In this document: positions 9,789 through 18,289 of the stretch, in pieces
How the letters are laid out: each line of letters opens with the position of its first letter
How positions within the stretch are numbered: position 1 is the stretch's first letter
DNA from: Clostridium sp. CAG:440
GTDB taxonomy: Bacteria > Bacillota > Clostridia > TANB77 > CAG-508
Assembly (NCBI GenBank): GCA_000437215.1
Contig: FR898653.1
Coordinates: 1-45,413 of the forward strand
Reading direction: 5' to 3'
Length of the DNA stretch: 45,413 nt
Position numbers and translations under genes: made by a program
Notes under the pieces: model-generated
Database searches by the model: none
The model's input: the letters and a program-made list of their open reading frames with translations, nothing else
Told to the model about the DNA's origin: nothing

Positions 9789-12700
9789 ATGAATAAAGAA
9801 ATAATGGAAATAGTAGAGATAAAAAATGAAATTGAAGACTTGAAAAAATTAAATGCAGAAGAAAATGAAAAGCTAAATAAAAAAATTAAAGAGGTTAAAG
9901 CTTCAAGCAAAAAATTAATTGAAGGTAAATTTGAAGAGATTTTTGAAACTTTTAATTTTAGCATGCAAAATAACCAAGGAAAATCAAATGCAAATTCTAC
10001 TGAAAACATAAATAAAATAATTGAGGAAAAAATAAATTCATATGTAGAAAAGCAAGAAAATGATATGGGGGATTTAACATCACTTGTAGAAGAAATTGCA
10101 AATAGAATAATAGATGAAAACAAGAAAATAACCCAAAGATTAAATGAGCAAGAAGACAATTATACAGCAGAAGAATATGAGCAAACATTTGCAGATATAA
10201 AAAGAATTATAAAGGTTTTAGAAAAAGAAATACAAAGTGTTCAAGATGAAACAAAGGGAAAAATAAATGAAATAAAAGAAAAAGAAAATTATAATAATGA
10301 GCAAATTGAACAATTAGAAGAAAAGATAAATGAACTTTTAGAAAATAAAAATGATGTAGTGGAAGAAGAAATTAATAAAAGAATTAATGAAATTTCAAAT
10401 AAATATGAAAATGAAAACAATAAAATAAAAAATGAAGTTACAAGTATAGACGAGAAAACAAATTCAACAATTTTAGATTTAAATAAACAAATACAAACCT
10501 TAAGAAATGAAATATTAGAAAAATTAGAAGAAAACGATGAAATATACCAAATACAAGATAAAATAGAAGAAGTAAATAAAAAAGTAGAAAAAAATTGCCA
10601 AGAATTACAAGAACAAAAAGAAATTGCAAAAAAAATAGAAGAAATAAGTGAAAAAGTACAAGAAAATAGCCAAGAATTGCAAGAGCAAAAAGAAGTTGCA
10701 AAGAAAATAGAAGAAATAAGTGAAAAAGTACAAGAAAATAATCAAGAATTGCAAGAACAAAAAGAAGTTTCAAAAGAAATAGAAAAAATAAATGAACAAA
10801 TACAGGAAACTAATCAAAACTTACAAGAAGAAAAGCAAAAAATAGAAAAGTTAGAAAGTAAAGTTAATGAAAAATTGCAAGCAAAAGGCTTAGAAAAACA
10901 AGTAGAAAGCATGAAAGACAGATTTTCTGAATTAAGAGAAAATCAAAAAAAATCAGAAGAAAAATTAAGTCAAATAGAAGGAATACAAATATGCCAAGGA
11001 GAAAAAATTGGTAAAATAGATGAAAATACTAAAAAAGTAAATGAGGTTTATACACAAGTAGAAAAGATAGAACAAATACAAAATGAAAATATAACTATAA
11101 TAAACAATATAGACCAGGAACTTGAAAAACAAAAAGCAAAATCAAGTACAATGGTGGATTTGTTAAAAGCACAAGAAATAGAACTAAATAATTATGGACA
11201 AAAAATAGAAGAATTAGAAAAAAATAATGAAACAAAAAAAGAACTAATTAATCACTTTAATGAAAATTATCAAAAAGAAGTTAAAAATATAAAATCTGAC
11301 TTTGGAAAACAATTAAATATTTTTGAAGATAGAATGAATGTAATAGAAAAATTACAAAATTCTCAAGAAGAAAAGATAAATGTTAGTAATCAAAAACAAG
11401 AAGATTTAATAGTAAACTTAAAAGAAAACTGTGAAGGTCAATTAAATAATTTCGAAGAAAAAATAAATGTAATTGAAAAAATACAATATAATCAACAAGA
11501 ACAATTAAATGGTATTGAAAATAATCAAAGAGGAATAGAAGATATTAAAGCTGAGTTCGAAACAATAGACTCTAAGCAAGAAGAACTTGTTACAAAAATT
11601 GAACAAATTGAAAATAATGACAAACAAAAACAAAATGAAATAGTACAATTAAATAAAAAGTATAGTAATCAAGATTTACAAATAAAAAATATAAATAAAT
11701 TACAAGAAGAAATACAAAGCAAAATAGATAGTATAGAAACTAAACAAAAAGATAATATTGAAGCCGTTCAAGCAAAACTAGAAGATGTTTTAGAAAGTTC
11801 TAAAAATGAAACAGAAGGAAAACTTAAAAAACTTCAAGAAAACCTAGAAAATAAAATTAATGGAATCAAAACTGAAAATAAAGAAACTATTGATAATAAG
11901 GCAAATAAGTTACAAGAAGAAGTTAAAAACAAAATAGAAAATATACAAAATAAAATAGATAACAATGATAAGATTATTACAGAATTTGAAGGAAAACAAG
12001 CTATACTAGAACAAAAAATAGAGGGCTTTAATGAGGAAAATGCAAAAAATAAAGAAAGCATACAAGAATATAATGAAAAAATAGAAAAACTAGAAAAAGC
12101 TCAAGAAGATAATTCTAGAAAGTATAAAAATTTGGCAATTGCAGTAGAAGAAAGATTAGAGGTATCTGAAGAAAGATATGGACTTGCTATAGCAGAAGAA
12201 ATGAAAAAATTAAATTATCAAGGAACCATAGAAGAAATAAATGGTAAAATTGATGAAAATGCATTAAAATTACAAGAAAAATTAGAACTTATAGATGCGA
12301 AAAGTAAAGAATATGCGCAAAATACAGAAGCAGGTTTTAATGAGAAATTTTTGGCTTTAAAAGATGAAGTAAATTGCTTGAATGATAATATTGCAAATAA
12401 TATTTCTAAAGAGGCACAAAATACATTAAAAATTGTCCAAGAAAAAAATGATAGTTTACTTGAAGCCAAAGTTAAAAACATGCAAGAAAAAAGTAATAAG
12501 GTATTTACAAAACAATTAAATAATATAAAATTACAAAATCAAGAAATAATTAATGAACAATTAGAAGGTGTAAATGGTCAGGTAGTTTCTGTATTAAATA
12601 AAGAAGTGGAAAAACTAAAAAAAGATACAAGAAATGTATTAAATGAAAGATTAGCTAGACTTCAAATACAAAATGAAGAAGAAATAAATAATCAGTTAAA

Positions 12701-13043
12701 AAAGATGCAAGAAGGAAACGGTGCGTTAATTTCTAGTATTGTTAGCAAAATGCAAAATGAATATGATAAAAAACTTCAAAAGAAATTAAAACAAATGCAA
12801 GATGAATTTGACGAAAAATTAAAAAATGCTATTTTAAATATGCAAAATCAAACACAAAAACAAATCAAAACAGAATATGAAAAGCCAAAGGCAGCTACAG
12901 TATATACATATGAACCTGTTATGGAAAAATATGATAATAATATTTATAAATCTGTTGGTTCTACAAAAGTTAAAAGAGCTGCAAAAGGAATTGATACAGA
13001 AAAATATTTAAATAATGATATAATTAATTTTTTTGAAGATTAA
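9789..13043 (+). CDS. Very long cytoplasmic coiled-coil protein
   Basis: I chose ATG 9789, because GAAGGA at 9775-9780 is correctly spaced for it; the upstream in-frame ATG at 9771 has no ribosome binding site. The product is ~1,084 residues, extremely rich in E, K, N, Q and I, with almost no proline or aromatic residues until the C-terminus. It has no signal peptide or membrane segment. Heptad-like spacing of I/L runs nearly end to end, so a long parallel coiled coil is likely. Residues ~269-364 are four 24-residue repeats of the QELQEQKEVAKKIEEISEKV type. The last ~50 residues (YTYEPVMEKYDNNIYKSVG... to NNDIINFFED) lose coiled-coil character and may be a docking segment. It is single-gene, with its own promoter and terminator. 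Resemblance to SMC or M-protein-like proteins is only compositional. Function unknown; a cytoskeletal, scaffold or partitioning role is speculative. Confidence 0.85.
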   Translation: MNKEIMEIVEIKNEIEDLKKLNAEENEKLNKKIKEVKASSKKLIEGKFEEIFETFNFSMQNNQGKSNANSTENINKIIEEKINSYVEKQENDMGDLTSLVEEIANRIIDENKKITQRLNEQEDNYTAEEYEQTFADIKRIIKVLEKEIQSVQDETKGKINEIKEKENYNNEQIEQLEEKINELLENKNDVVEEEINKRINEISNKYENENNKIKNEVTSIDEKTNSTILDLNKQIQTLRNEILEKLEENDEIYQIQDKIEEVNKKVEKNCQELQEQKEIAKKIEEISEKVQENSQELQEQKEVAKKIEEISEKVQENNQELQEQKEVSKEIEKINEQIQETNQNLQEEKQKIEKLESKVNEKLQAKGLEKQVESMKDRFSELRENQKKSEEKLSQIEGIQICQGEKIGKIDENTKKVNEVYTQVEKIEQIQNENITIINNIDQELEKQKAKSSTMVDLLKAQEIELNNYGQKIEELEKNNETKKELINHFNENYQKEVKNIKSDFGKQLNIFEDRMNVIEKLQNSQEEKINVSNQKQEDLIVNLKENCEGQLNNFEEKINVIEKIQYNQQEQLNGIENNQRGIEDIKAEFETIDSKQEELVTKIEQIENNDKQKQNEIVQLNKKYSNQDLQIKNINKLQEEIQSKIDSIETKQKDNIEAVQAKLEDVLESSKNETEGKLKKLQENLENKINGIKTENKETIDNKANKLQEEVKNKIENIQNKIDNNDKIITEFEGKQAILEQKIEGFNEENAKNKESIQEYNEKIEKLEKAQEDNSRKYKNLAIAVEERLEVSEERYGLAIAEEMKKLNYQGTIEEINGKIDENALKLQEKLELIDAKSKEYAQNTEAGFNEKFLALKDEVNCLNDNIANNISKEAQNTLKIVQEKNDSLLEAKVKNMQEKSNKVFTKQLNNIKLQNQEIINEQLEGVNGQVVSVLNKEVEKLKKDTRNVLNERLARLQIQNEEEINNQLKKMQEGNGALISSIVSKMQNEYDKKLQKKLKQMQDEFDEKLKNAILNMQNQTQKQIKTEYEKPKAATVYTYEPVMEKYDNNIYKSVGSTKVKRAAKGIDTEKYLNNDIINFFED
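10593..10880 (+). repeat. Four 72-bp (24-residue) tandem repeats in the coiled-coil gene
   Basis: Units start at 10593, 10665, 10737 and 10809. Each encodes a variant of NxQELQEQKEVAKKIEEISE plus four residues. The first three are very similar and the fourth is degenerate. Twenty-four residues do not divide evenly into heptads, so each unit carries a small register adjustment. Confidence 0.85.
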
Positions 13044-13068
13044 AAAACAGGGTGTGAGCCCTGTTTTT
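13043..13068. terminator. Bidirectional terminator between convergent genes
   Basis: AAAAACAGGG-tgtgag-CCCTGTTTTT. It ends the coiled-coil gene on the plus strand. On the minus strand the A/T arms also give a T run, and it abuts the stop of the 13067-13900 gene. Confidence 0.9.
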
Positions 13069-13900
13069 AGTTTTCTTTAATAAAATAATATGGGTTTTTA
13101 GAATTATATTTATAACTTAATATATAACCATCATAAATACTGCTATTTTTGTCTTTAAGTGGCATATTAAGGTCAACATTATACACAAATGATTGTTCTA
13201 AACTATTTTTTAAATGGATTTTAAAATTTAAATTATATGAGATATCAGAAATAGGAATATTAGCCAATTTTAAAAGTTTTCCATTAAAATCTACTGTTTC
13301 ATTATTTTTTGTTATTTCACAATTCTTTTTTACATTTTTGTTAAGATAGCTAAGAGTTATAGGGTTTGAACAATCTGTAAAAAAGGTTGGATTTGAGAAA
13401 TCATTTTGTTCATTGTCTTGATTTGTGTGTAATATATTAAAGTCAATTCTTGATTTATTTTCATCATAGTCACTATACTTTCCAAAATTGAAAGGATTTT
13501 TATAGTTTAATGATTGTGCACCTTTGTTTGAATTTAAATTTATTTTTATGCTGTCGATATAAAGCTCGCTTACTGTATTTTTATTGCTTAAATCTTGTAT
13601 ATATGATTTATTATCAATATATATTGCAATATCTGTATATTGGCTTATATCTAAGTCTCTAAGAATTTCACCTTCACTGCTATCAACAGCATCTGCACTA
13701 CTATATAAAACAACTTTTCCTATTTTAAATATGGGTTCACTATTATTTTTTGCAAAGTTTTCTATTTGATTTGTATAAGAAACATATTGTAAAATTGGGG
13801 AAAAAACATAATTGCAATAAAGAAAAATTATTGCAATTATAAATATAAATGAAATTATTAAAGCTTTTTTTTCGTTTTTTACTCTTATTTTTAATCTCAT
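13067..13900 (-). CDS. Unknown single-pass membrane protein
   Basis: 277 residues with a Lys/Arg-rich N-terminus (RLKIRVKNEKK) and one strongly hydrophobic segment (~residues 13-33, LIISFIFIIAIIFLYCNYVF). A ~240-residue soluble domain follows, presumably extracytoplasmic, with alternating beta-type sequence and many Asn/Asp/Ser. AAGGAG lies at proper spacing before the ATG. It is downstream of, and on the same strand as, the SH3/glucosaminidase gene (gap of ~18 bp), so the two are probably an operon with linked cell-wall roles. I recognise no domain. Two cysteines (in FTDCSN and KKNCEI) lie close together in the outer domain. Confidence 0.8.
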   Translation of the reverse strand: MRLKIRVKNEKKALIISFIFIIAIIFLYCNYVFSPILQYVSYTNQIENFAKNNSEPIFKIGKVVLYSSADAVDSSEGEILRDLDISQYTDIAIYIDNKSYIQDLSNKNTVSELYIDSIKINLNSNKGAQSLNYKNPFNFGKYSDYDENKSRIDFNILHTNQDNEQNDFSNPTFFTDCSNPITLSYLNKNVKKNCEITKNNETVDFNGKLLKLANIPISDISYNLNFKIHLKNSLEQSFVYNVDLNMPLKDKNSSIYDGYILSYKYNSKNPYYFIKEN

Positions 13901-13918
13901 GTTAACTCCTTTTTGGTA

Positions 13919-15370
13919 CTAAAGTCTTTCATATAAATAGTTCATATATTTATATACTTTAGTTGGCCAATCTTTATCTGTACAGTATCTGGTGCTTATT
14001 CCAACAAGTGTTGGACCATTATAGTATGTTCCTGTTGCAGTTTCATTATTATATATTTTAGCATTTTTTTCATTTATATAATTTTTAACTAAATATTTTG
14101 CAACTGTTTCAATTCCTTCTTCATATGTTGCAAATGTTACAGCAGAATCATAAGGACTTCTATCATATGCGCCAAATCCAAATAAATTTTTCTTGTCTTT
14201 GGCAATTTTAGATGATCCCCATCCACTTTCATGTATTGCCATAGATGCTAAAAAAATTCCATTTATATTGTATTTTTGTTCTACATTGTAAAACACTTCG
14301 GCGTTTTGCTCAAATATTTTGTTCGTGTCACTTGCATTATTGCTAAGAATTTTTTTGAAATCTTCTAATGTAAGTCCACTTGGCTTATTTAATGACATAT
14401 TTGCATCTAATGTGCTACGTATTTTTTGGACTCTATTTTTTTCTCCTATACCAGGTGTTACAGCTTCTGATGTTAATAATGAAGATTTAACATAACCTGT
14501 ATAACTTTCATATGTAACTTTACACCATTCATCATTTAATTCTTGTAATGTAACGTCTAGTGTTGCTAAAATAATACATAAATTGTTTGATGTGTCTTCT
14601 GGCTTTTCTTTTAAGCTTAAATTTTCAGTAACATACATTTTGTCACCAATGTGAACTTGGTATTTTGCTAAAAATTCTGATGTTCCTACATCTATAATTT
14701 GTGTTATTGGTTCTTCAACTATTTTCTCTTCTAATATATTTTCATCTACAAATTCATCATCTTGATATGTTTTTATACAGTTAACAAGTTTTTTTCCAAT
14801 TTTACCTTCTTGTGATACTTTTTCTTCTCCTTTTGGCAAATTAGGGTTATCTTGTTTTTTTGTTTCAAATGCAACTTCACGTTCTTCATCATTTACAATT
14901 GCTTTTGATTTTTTAATACCAACATTATCTATTATTATTTTATCAAGGTTTAGAGATTCACTATTTGTTTCAAATACATTTGTAGCAATTTTTTGTTTAA
15001 TTTCTTCTTCTTTATTGTATTGAGCAAATATGTAGTTTGTAGATGCCAATGTTATACATACAGCAAATATTCCAGAGGTAATAAAGCATAGTTTTTTAAT
15101 TTCATCTTTATCATACCTAAGTTTATTTATTCTGTAATCTAACCATTGCTTAAATGATAGCTTATCCTGATTTATTGATTTATTTTTCTTTGATGATTTA
15201 GAAGAACCAGAGTAATATACATTGTAAGATTTGTGTTTATTTTTTTTATGCTTTTTTGGATGTGTTAGCAATTCTTCAGTGTAATGCATGCGGGCAGCTT
15301 CTAACTGTTTAAATGCATCAGGAAGTGAATTTGCTTTTTCATTTTTAAATGTTTCTTTTTCAGTTACCAC
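13919..15370 (-). CDS. Membrane-anchored SH3-domain N-acetylglucosaminidase (autolysin)
   Basis: The start is GTG at 15370, because AAGGAG lies 8 bases upstream; an in-frame TTG further 5' would contain that ribosome binding site. About 483 residues. A ~100-residue cytoplasmic, Lys/Ser-rich N-terminus is followed by one membrane segment (~residues 105-127, LCFITSGIFAVCITLAS). A variable linker then leads to an SH3-like domain (~248-300, KMYVTENLSLKEKP ... GYVKSSLL). The C-terminal glucosaminidase domain (~340-483) resembles LytG/GH73, with the catalytic-type Glu in MAIHESGWGSS (~E381) and KNLFGFGAYD. It should hydrolyse GlcNAc-MurNAc bonds of peptidoglycan at the outer membrane face. The long cytoplasmic tail is unusual for an autolysin and could bind an intracellular partner. 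Confidence 0.88.
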   Translation of the reverse strand: MVTEKETFKNEKANSLPDAFKQLEAARMHYTEELLTHPKKHKKNKHKSYNVYYSGSSKSSKKNKSINQDKLSFKQWLDYRINKLRYDKDEIKKLCFITSGIFAVCITLASTNYIFAQYNKEEEIKQKIATNVFETNSESLNLDKIIIDNVGIKKSKAIVNDEEREVAFETKKQDNPNLPKGEEKVSQEGKIGKKLVNCIKTYQDDEFVDENILEEKIVEEPITQIIDVGTSEFLAKYQVHIGDKMYVTENLSLKEKPEDTSNNLCIILATLDVTLQELNDEWCKVTYESYTGYVKSSLLTSEAVTPGIGEKNRVQKIRSTLDANMSLNKPSGLTLEDFKKILSNNASDTNKIFEQNAEVFYNVEQKYNINGIFLASMAIHESGWGSSKIAKDKKNLFGFGAYDRSPYDSAVTFATYEEGIETVAKYLVKNYINEKNAKIYNNETATGTYYNGPTLVGISTRYCTDKDWPTKVYKYMNYLYERL

Positions 15371-15464
15371 TACTAATTCTCCTTTCAATAAAACTTTCCA
15401 ACAATATTATATAATATAATACAAAATATGTCTATAGAAAAAAATGTTAAAACATATTAATTTG

Positions 15465-15484
15465 GCAGTTTTTAAATAAACTGC
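15465..15484. repeat. Inverted repeat between divergent genes
   Basis: GCAGTTT-ttaaat-AAACTGC, a perfect 7-bp inverted repeat immediately upstream of the -35 of rnc (15485). Its position would suit a regulator binding site for either divergent gene, but this is unproven. Confidence 0.45.
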
Positions 15485-15512
15485 TTGCAAATTTATAAAA
15501 ATGGTATATAAT
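15485..15512 (+). promoter_or_regulatory. Probable promoter of rnc
   Basis: TTGCAA (15485-15490), 16 bp, TATAAT (15507-15512). The gene start follows 28 bp later with GGGAGGGG as ribosome binding site. Confidence 0.65.
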
Positions 15513-15540
15513 ATTACCTGTAGAAGGGAGGGGAAAATGT

Positions 15541-16212
15541 ATGAAAAAACAAGAATTACAAAAAAATATAGGTTATCAATTTGAAGATGAGAGTTTATTA
15601 AATAAAGCAATGACCCACACATCATATGCATATGAAAACAATGTGGAAAGCAATGAAAAGTTGGAATTTTTAGGAGATAGCATTTTAGAATTTATATCTA
15701 GTAAGTATATATTTAAAAATTATCCAAATTTAAAAGAAGGAGAAATGACTAAAGTTAGAGCACAGGTTGTATGTGAACAAAGTTTATATAAAATTGCAAA
15801 AATGCATAATTTTAGTGATTTCTTAAATCTTGGTAAGTCTGAAAAATTATCTGGTGGAAAAGAAAGACCAGCTATACTTGCAGATAGTGTAGAAGCTGTA
15901 ATTGCTGCAATGTATATAGACGGAGGACTTAAAGTTGCAGAAAAATTTATTATAGAAAATTTAAAAAATGAAATAGAACTTGCGACAAAACATGTTGGTC
16001 AAAAGGATTATAAAACAGTTTTACAAGAAAAGCTACAAATACATGGAGATGTAAAAATAGAATACATATTATTAAACGAATCAGGACCAGACCATGATAA
16101 AAGATTTGAAATGGAAGTAAGATGTAATGGTAAAAAACTTGCAGTAGGAACTGGAAAAAGCAAAAAGTTGGCACAAATGGATGCTGCACATAATGCTATA
16201 GAAAGTTTATAA
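15541..16212 (+). CDS. rnc: Ribonuclease III
   Basis: 223 residues, the usual length. The N-terminal RNase III domain carries the signature NEKLEFLGDSILEF (catalytic acidic residues E and D) and LADSVEAVIAAMYIDGG. The C-terminal double-stranded-RNA-binding domain has DYKTVLQEKLQ and KKLAQMDAAHNAIESL. It cleaves double-stranded RNA in rRNA maturation and antisense turnover, acting as a homodimer in the cytoplasm. The start at 15541 rather than the overlapping ATG at 15537 is fixed by frame. The next gene, an Elp3-like radical SAM protein, is a common rnc neighbour in Clostridia. The usual downstream smc is absent here. Confidence 0.97.
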   Translation: MKKQELQKNIGYQFEDESLLNKAMTHTSYAYENNVESNEKLEFLGDSILEFISSKYIFKNYPNLKEGEMTKVRAQVVCEQSLYKIAKMHNFSDFLNLGKSEKLSGGKERPAILADSVEAVIAAMYIDGGLKVAEKFIIENLKNEIELATKHVGQKDYKTVLQEKLQIHGDVKIEYILLNESGPDHDKRFEMEVRCNGKKLAVGTGKSKKLAQMDAAHNAIESL

Positions 16213-16230
16213 TTCTTAGGAGGTGTATTA

Positions 16231-17274
16231 ATGAAAAAACAGTATGTTATACCAATTTTTGTGCCACATTTAGGGTGCCCAAATGATTGTATATTTTGTA
16301 ATCAAAAGTCAATAAGTGGTCAAAAGAAAAATATGACAAGGCAAGAGGCTAAAAATATAATAGAAACACACCTAAAAAGTATAAATAAAGAAAATAGCTT
16401 AGTAGAAATTGCTTTTTTTGGAGGAAGTTTTACAGCAATTGAAGAAAAACAACAAGAAGAGTTATTGGGTCTTGCATATGAATATATAAAAAATAAAAAA
16501 GTAGATAGTATTAGAGTATCAACAAGACCAGACTATATTAATAAAACTATATTAAAAAGACTAAAAAAATATAAAGTAAAAACAATAGAACTTGGAGTTC
16601 AATCTGCTAATGATTATGTACTAAAAAGAGCAAATAGAGGACATAATTTTGAAGATGTAAAAAAAGCTTCTAAATTAATTAGATGGAATGGCTTTACATT
16701 AGGACATCAAATGATGGTTGGACTTCCAGAAAGTAGTCGTGCTGATGAAATAAATACAGCAAAAGCTTTAGTAAAACTAAAACCAAAAATGGTAAGAATA
16801 TACCCTGTTTTAGTTGTAAAAAATACAAAGTTAGAACAAGAATATGAAAATGGAACATATGAACCATTATCTGTGGTACAGGCTGTTGAAATTTGTAAAG
16901 AACTTGTTAGAATATTTGACGAAAAAAATATTAATGTTATAAGAGTTGGATTGCAAAATACAGAAGAAATATCAGATCCAAAAAATAGTAAAAGTGAGGT
17001 CGTAGCAGGACCTTATCACCCAGCTTTTAGACAGCTTGTTGAATCAGGTATGTGGTATGATGCAATTGTTTCAAAAATAAAAAAATTAAATGTAAAAGCT
17101 AAAAAGGTTGAAGTAACTGTAAATCCAATTGATATAAACAATGTAATTGGACATAAAAAAGAAAATGTAATTAAATTAAATGAATTATATAATGTTGATT
17201 TGATTGTAAAACAAGACAAAAATATAAAGCAAGGAAAATCTAAAATTGAAGTAATTCAAATATATGAAAACTAA
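16231..17274 (+). CDS. Elp3-like radical SAM protein
   Basis: 347 residues. The CPNDCIFC motif (CX3CX2C, residues ~14-21) should bind the 4Fe-4S cluster. GGSFTA, STRPDYI and IELGVQS are typical of the Elp3/COG1243 radical SAM group. There is no C-terminal acetyltransferase domain, so this is the short bacterial form. Ribosome binding site AGGAGG lies 8 bp before the ATG and 18 bp after rnc, so the two are cotranscribed up to the hairpin at 17286. The substrate is not known for this short form; tRNA modification is a family-based guess. Confidence 0.88.
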   Translation: MKKQYVIPIFVPHLGCPNDCIFCNQKSISGQKKNMTRQEAKNIIETHLKSINKENSLVEIAFFGGSFTAIEEKQQEELLGLAYEYIKNKKVDSIRVSTRPDYINKTILKRLKKYKVKTIELGVQSANDYVLKRANRGHNFEDVKKASKLIRWNGFTLGHQMMVGLPESSRADEINTAKALVKLKPKMVRIYPVLVVKNTKLEQEYENGTYEPLSVVQAVEICKELVRIFDEKNINVIRVGLQNTEEISDPKNSKSEVVAGPYHPAFRQLVESGMWYDAIVSKIKKLNVKAKKVEVTVNPIDINNVIGHKKENVIKLNELYNVDLIVKQDKNIKQGKSKIEVIQIYEN

Positions 17275-17285
17275 GAAAGTATAAA

Positions 17286-17323
17286 ATCACCAATATTTAC
17301 AAATATTAATATTGGTGATTTTT
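17286..17323 (+). terminator. Terminator-like hairpin that also contains the Shine-Dalgarno of the YitT gene
   Basis: ATCACCAATATT (17286-17297) pairs perfectly with AATATTGGTGAT (17308-17319) and is followed by TTTT and then ATG at 17324. The only Shine-Dalgarno-like bases for the ATG (GGTGAT) are inside the 3' arm. One structure could thus both terminate rnc-operon transcripts and mask initiation of the next gene. Confidence 0.75.
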
Positions 17324-18185
17324 ATGCATTTAGAAGAAAAGTTTAATTTTAGAAAAATAGTAATTGAATTATCAGGAACAATTGTTGGTGCTTTTTTTAT
17401 GGCTGTTGGAACTGCCTCATTTTTATTGCCAAATCAATTATCATCTGGAGGATTTGCAGGTGTTGCAACAATATTTTATTATTTGTTAAAAGTTCCAATG
17501 GGAACAACAATAATGATTTTAAATATTCCATTATTTATTTTGGCAATATACAAATTGCGGAAAAAGTTTTTTTATTAAGTCTTTATTAGGAACTGCAAGT
17601 TTGTCTATTTTTATTGATATTTTGGATAAATTTAAACCATTAACAGAAGACAGAATTTTGGCATGTGTTTATGGTGGAATAATTACAGGACTTGGAACAG
17701 CTATTATTTTAAAAGTAGGTTCCTCTACAGGAGGTTCAGATTTATTAAGTAATATAATAAAGGGGTTTAACCCAAGTATAAGAGTTGGAAATATGATTGT
17801 AATTATTGATATAATAATAGTTACATTAAATGTATTATTTTTTAAAGAAATAGAAGTAGGTCTATATTCTGCAATTGCAATATATATTATGGGGAAAATT
17901 ATAGATATTATATTTGAGGGGGTGTATTTTACTAAATTATTAATTATAATTTCAGATAAAAATGAAGAAATTGCAAAAGAAATTGGAAAAAATATAAAAC
18001 GTGGTACTACTGGTTTATATGGAAAAGGCATGTACACTAATGAGGAAAAGTTAGTTCTTATGTGTGCTGCTGCAAGAGGCGATGTTTCTAAGGTAAAAGA
18101 TACAGCAAGAAAAATAGACCCTAAAAGTTTTATAATAATTACAAATTCAAGGGAAGTGGTAGGACTTGGTTTTAAAATTGATTAG
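17324..18185 (+). CDS. YitT-family membrane protein, needing a +1 frameshift at CGG
   Basis: With the C at 17558 skipped, the product is ~286 residues, the normal YitT length. The N-terminal half has hydrophobic membrane segments (GAFFMAVGTASFLLPNQLSSGG, TTIMILNIPLFILAIYKL), then after the shift GKSFFIKSLLGTASLSIF and further membrane segments (YGGIITGLGTAIILKVGSSTGG). A C-terminal soluble DUF2179-type domain follows (KGTTGLYGKGMY-like, TARKIDPKSFIIITNS). Without the shift the protein stops five codons later, after ~84 residues, losing most of the membrane domain. ATG 17324 was chosen; the in-frame TTG at 17312 lies inside the hairpin. YitT proteins are inner-membrane proteins of uncertain transport role. 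Confidence 0.82.
17555..17561 (+). other. Putative +1 frameshift site UUG CGG A
   Basis: TTG (17555) CGG (17558) A. The 0 frame then reads four more codons to TAA at 17576. The +1 frame GGA AAA AGT TTT TTT ATT continues the YitT family sequence, where a Gly-Lys pair is expected after IYKL. It is the same heptamer as at 8094. Confidence 0.75.
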
Positions 18186-18206
18186 AAAAATATTTTAATA
18201 TGTTTA

Positions 18207-18221
18207 AATTTATGCTATACT
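18207..18221 (+). promoter_or_regulatory. Extended -10 promoter for the glycosylase gene
   Basis: TGCTATACT at 18213-18221 is an extended -10 element; no good -35 is visible upstream. The coding start is 69 bp downstream. Confidence 0.5.
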
Positions 18222-18289
18222 AGATTTAGAATGTAAATTGATAAAAATAAAACTAATATAAACAAACAAAAAGAGTGAGAGGTAAAAAT

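Noticed and set aside
17558..17560. CGG simply reassigned to another amino acid (for example Trp or Gln, as reported in some Firmicutes).
   Set aside because: Whatever residue CGG encoded, the 0 frame still ends within 5 to 16 codons at each site, and homology continues only in the +1 frame.
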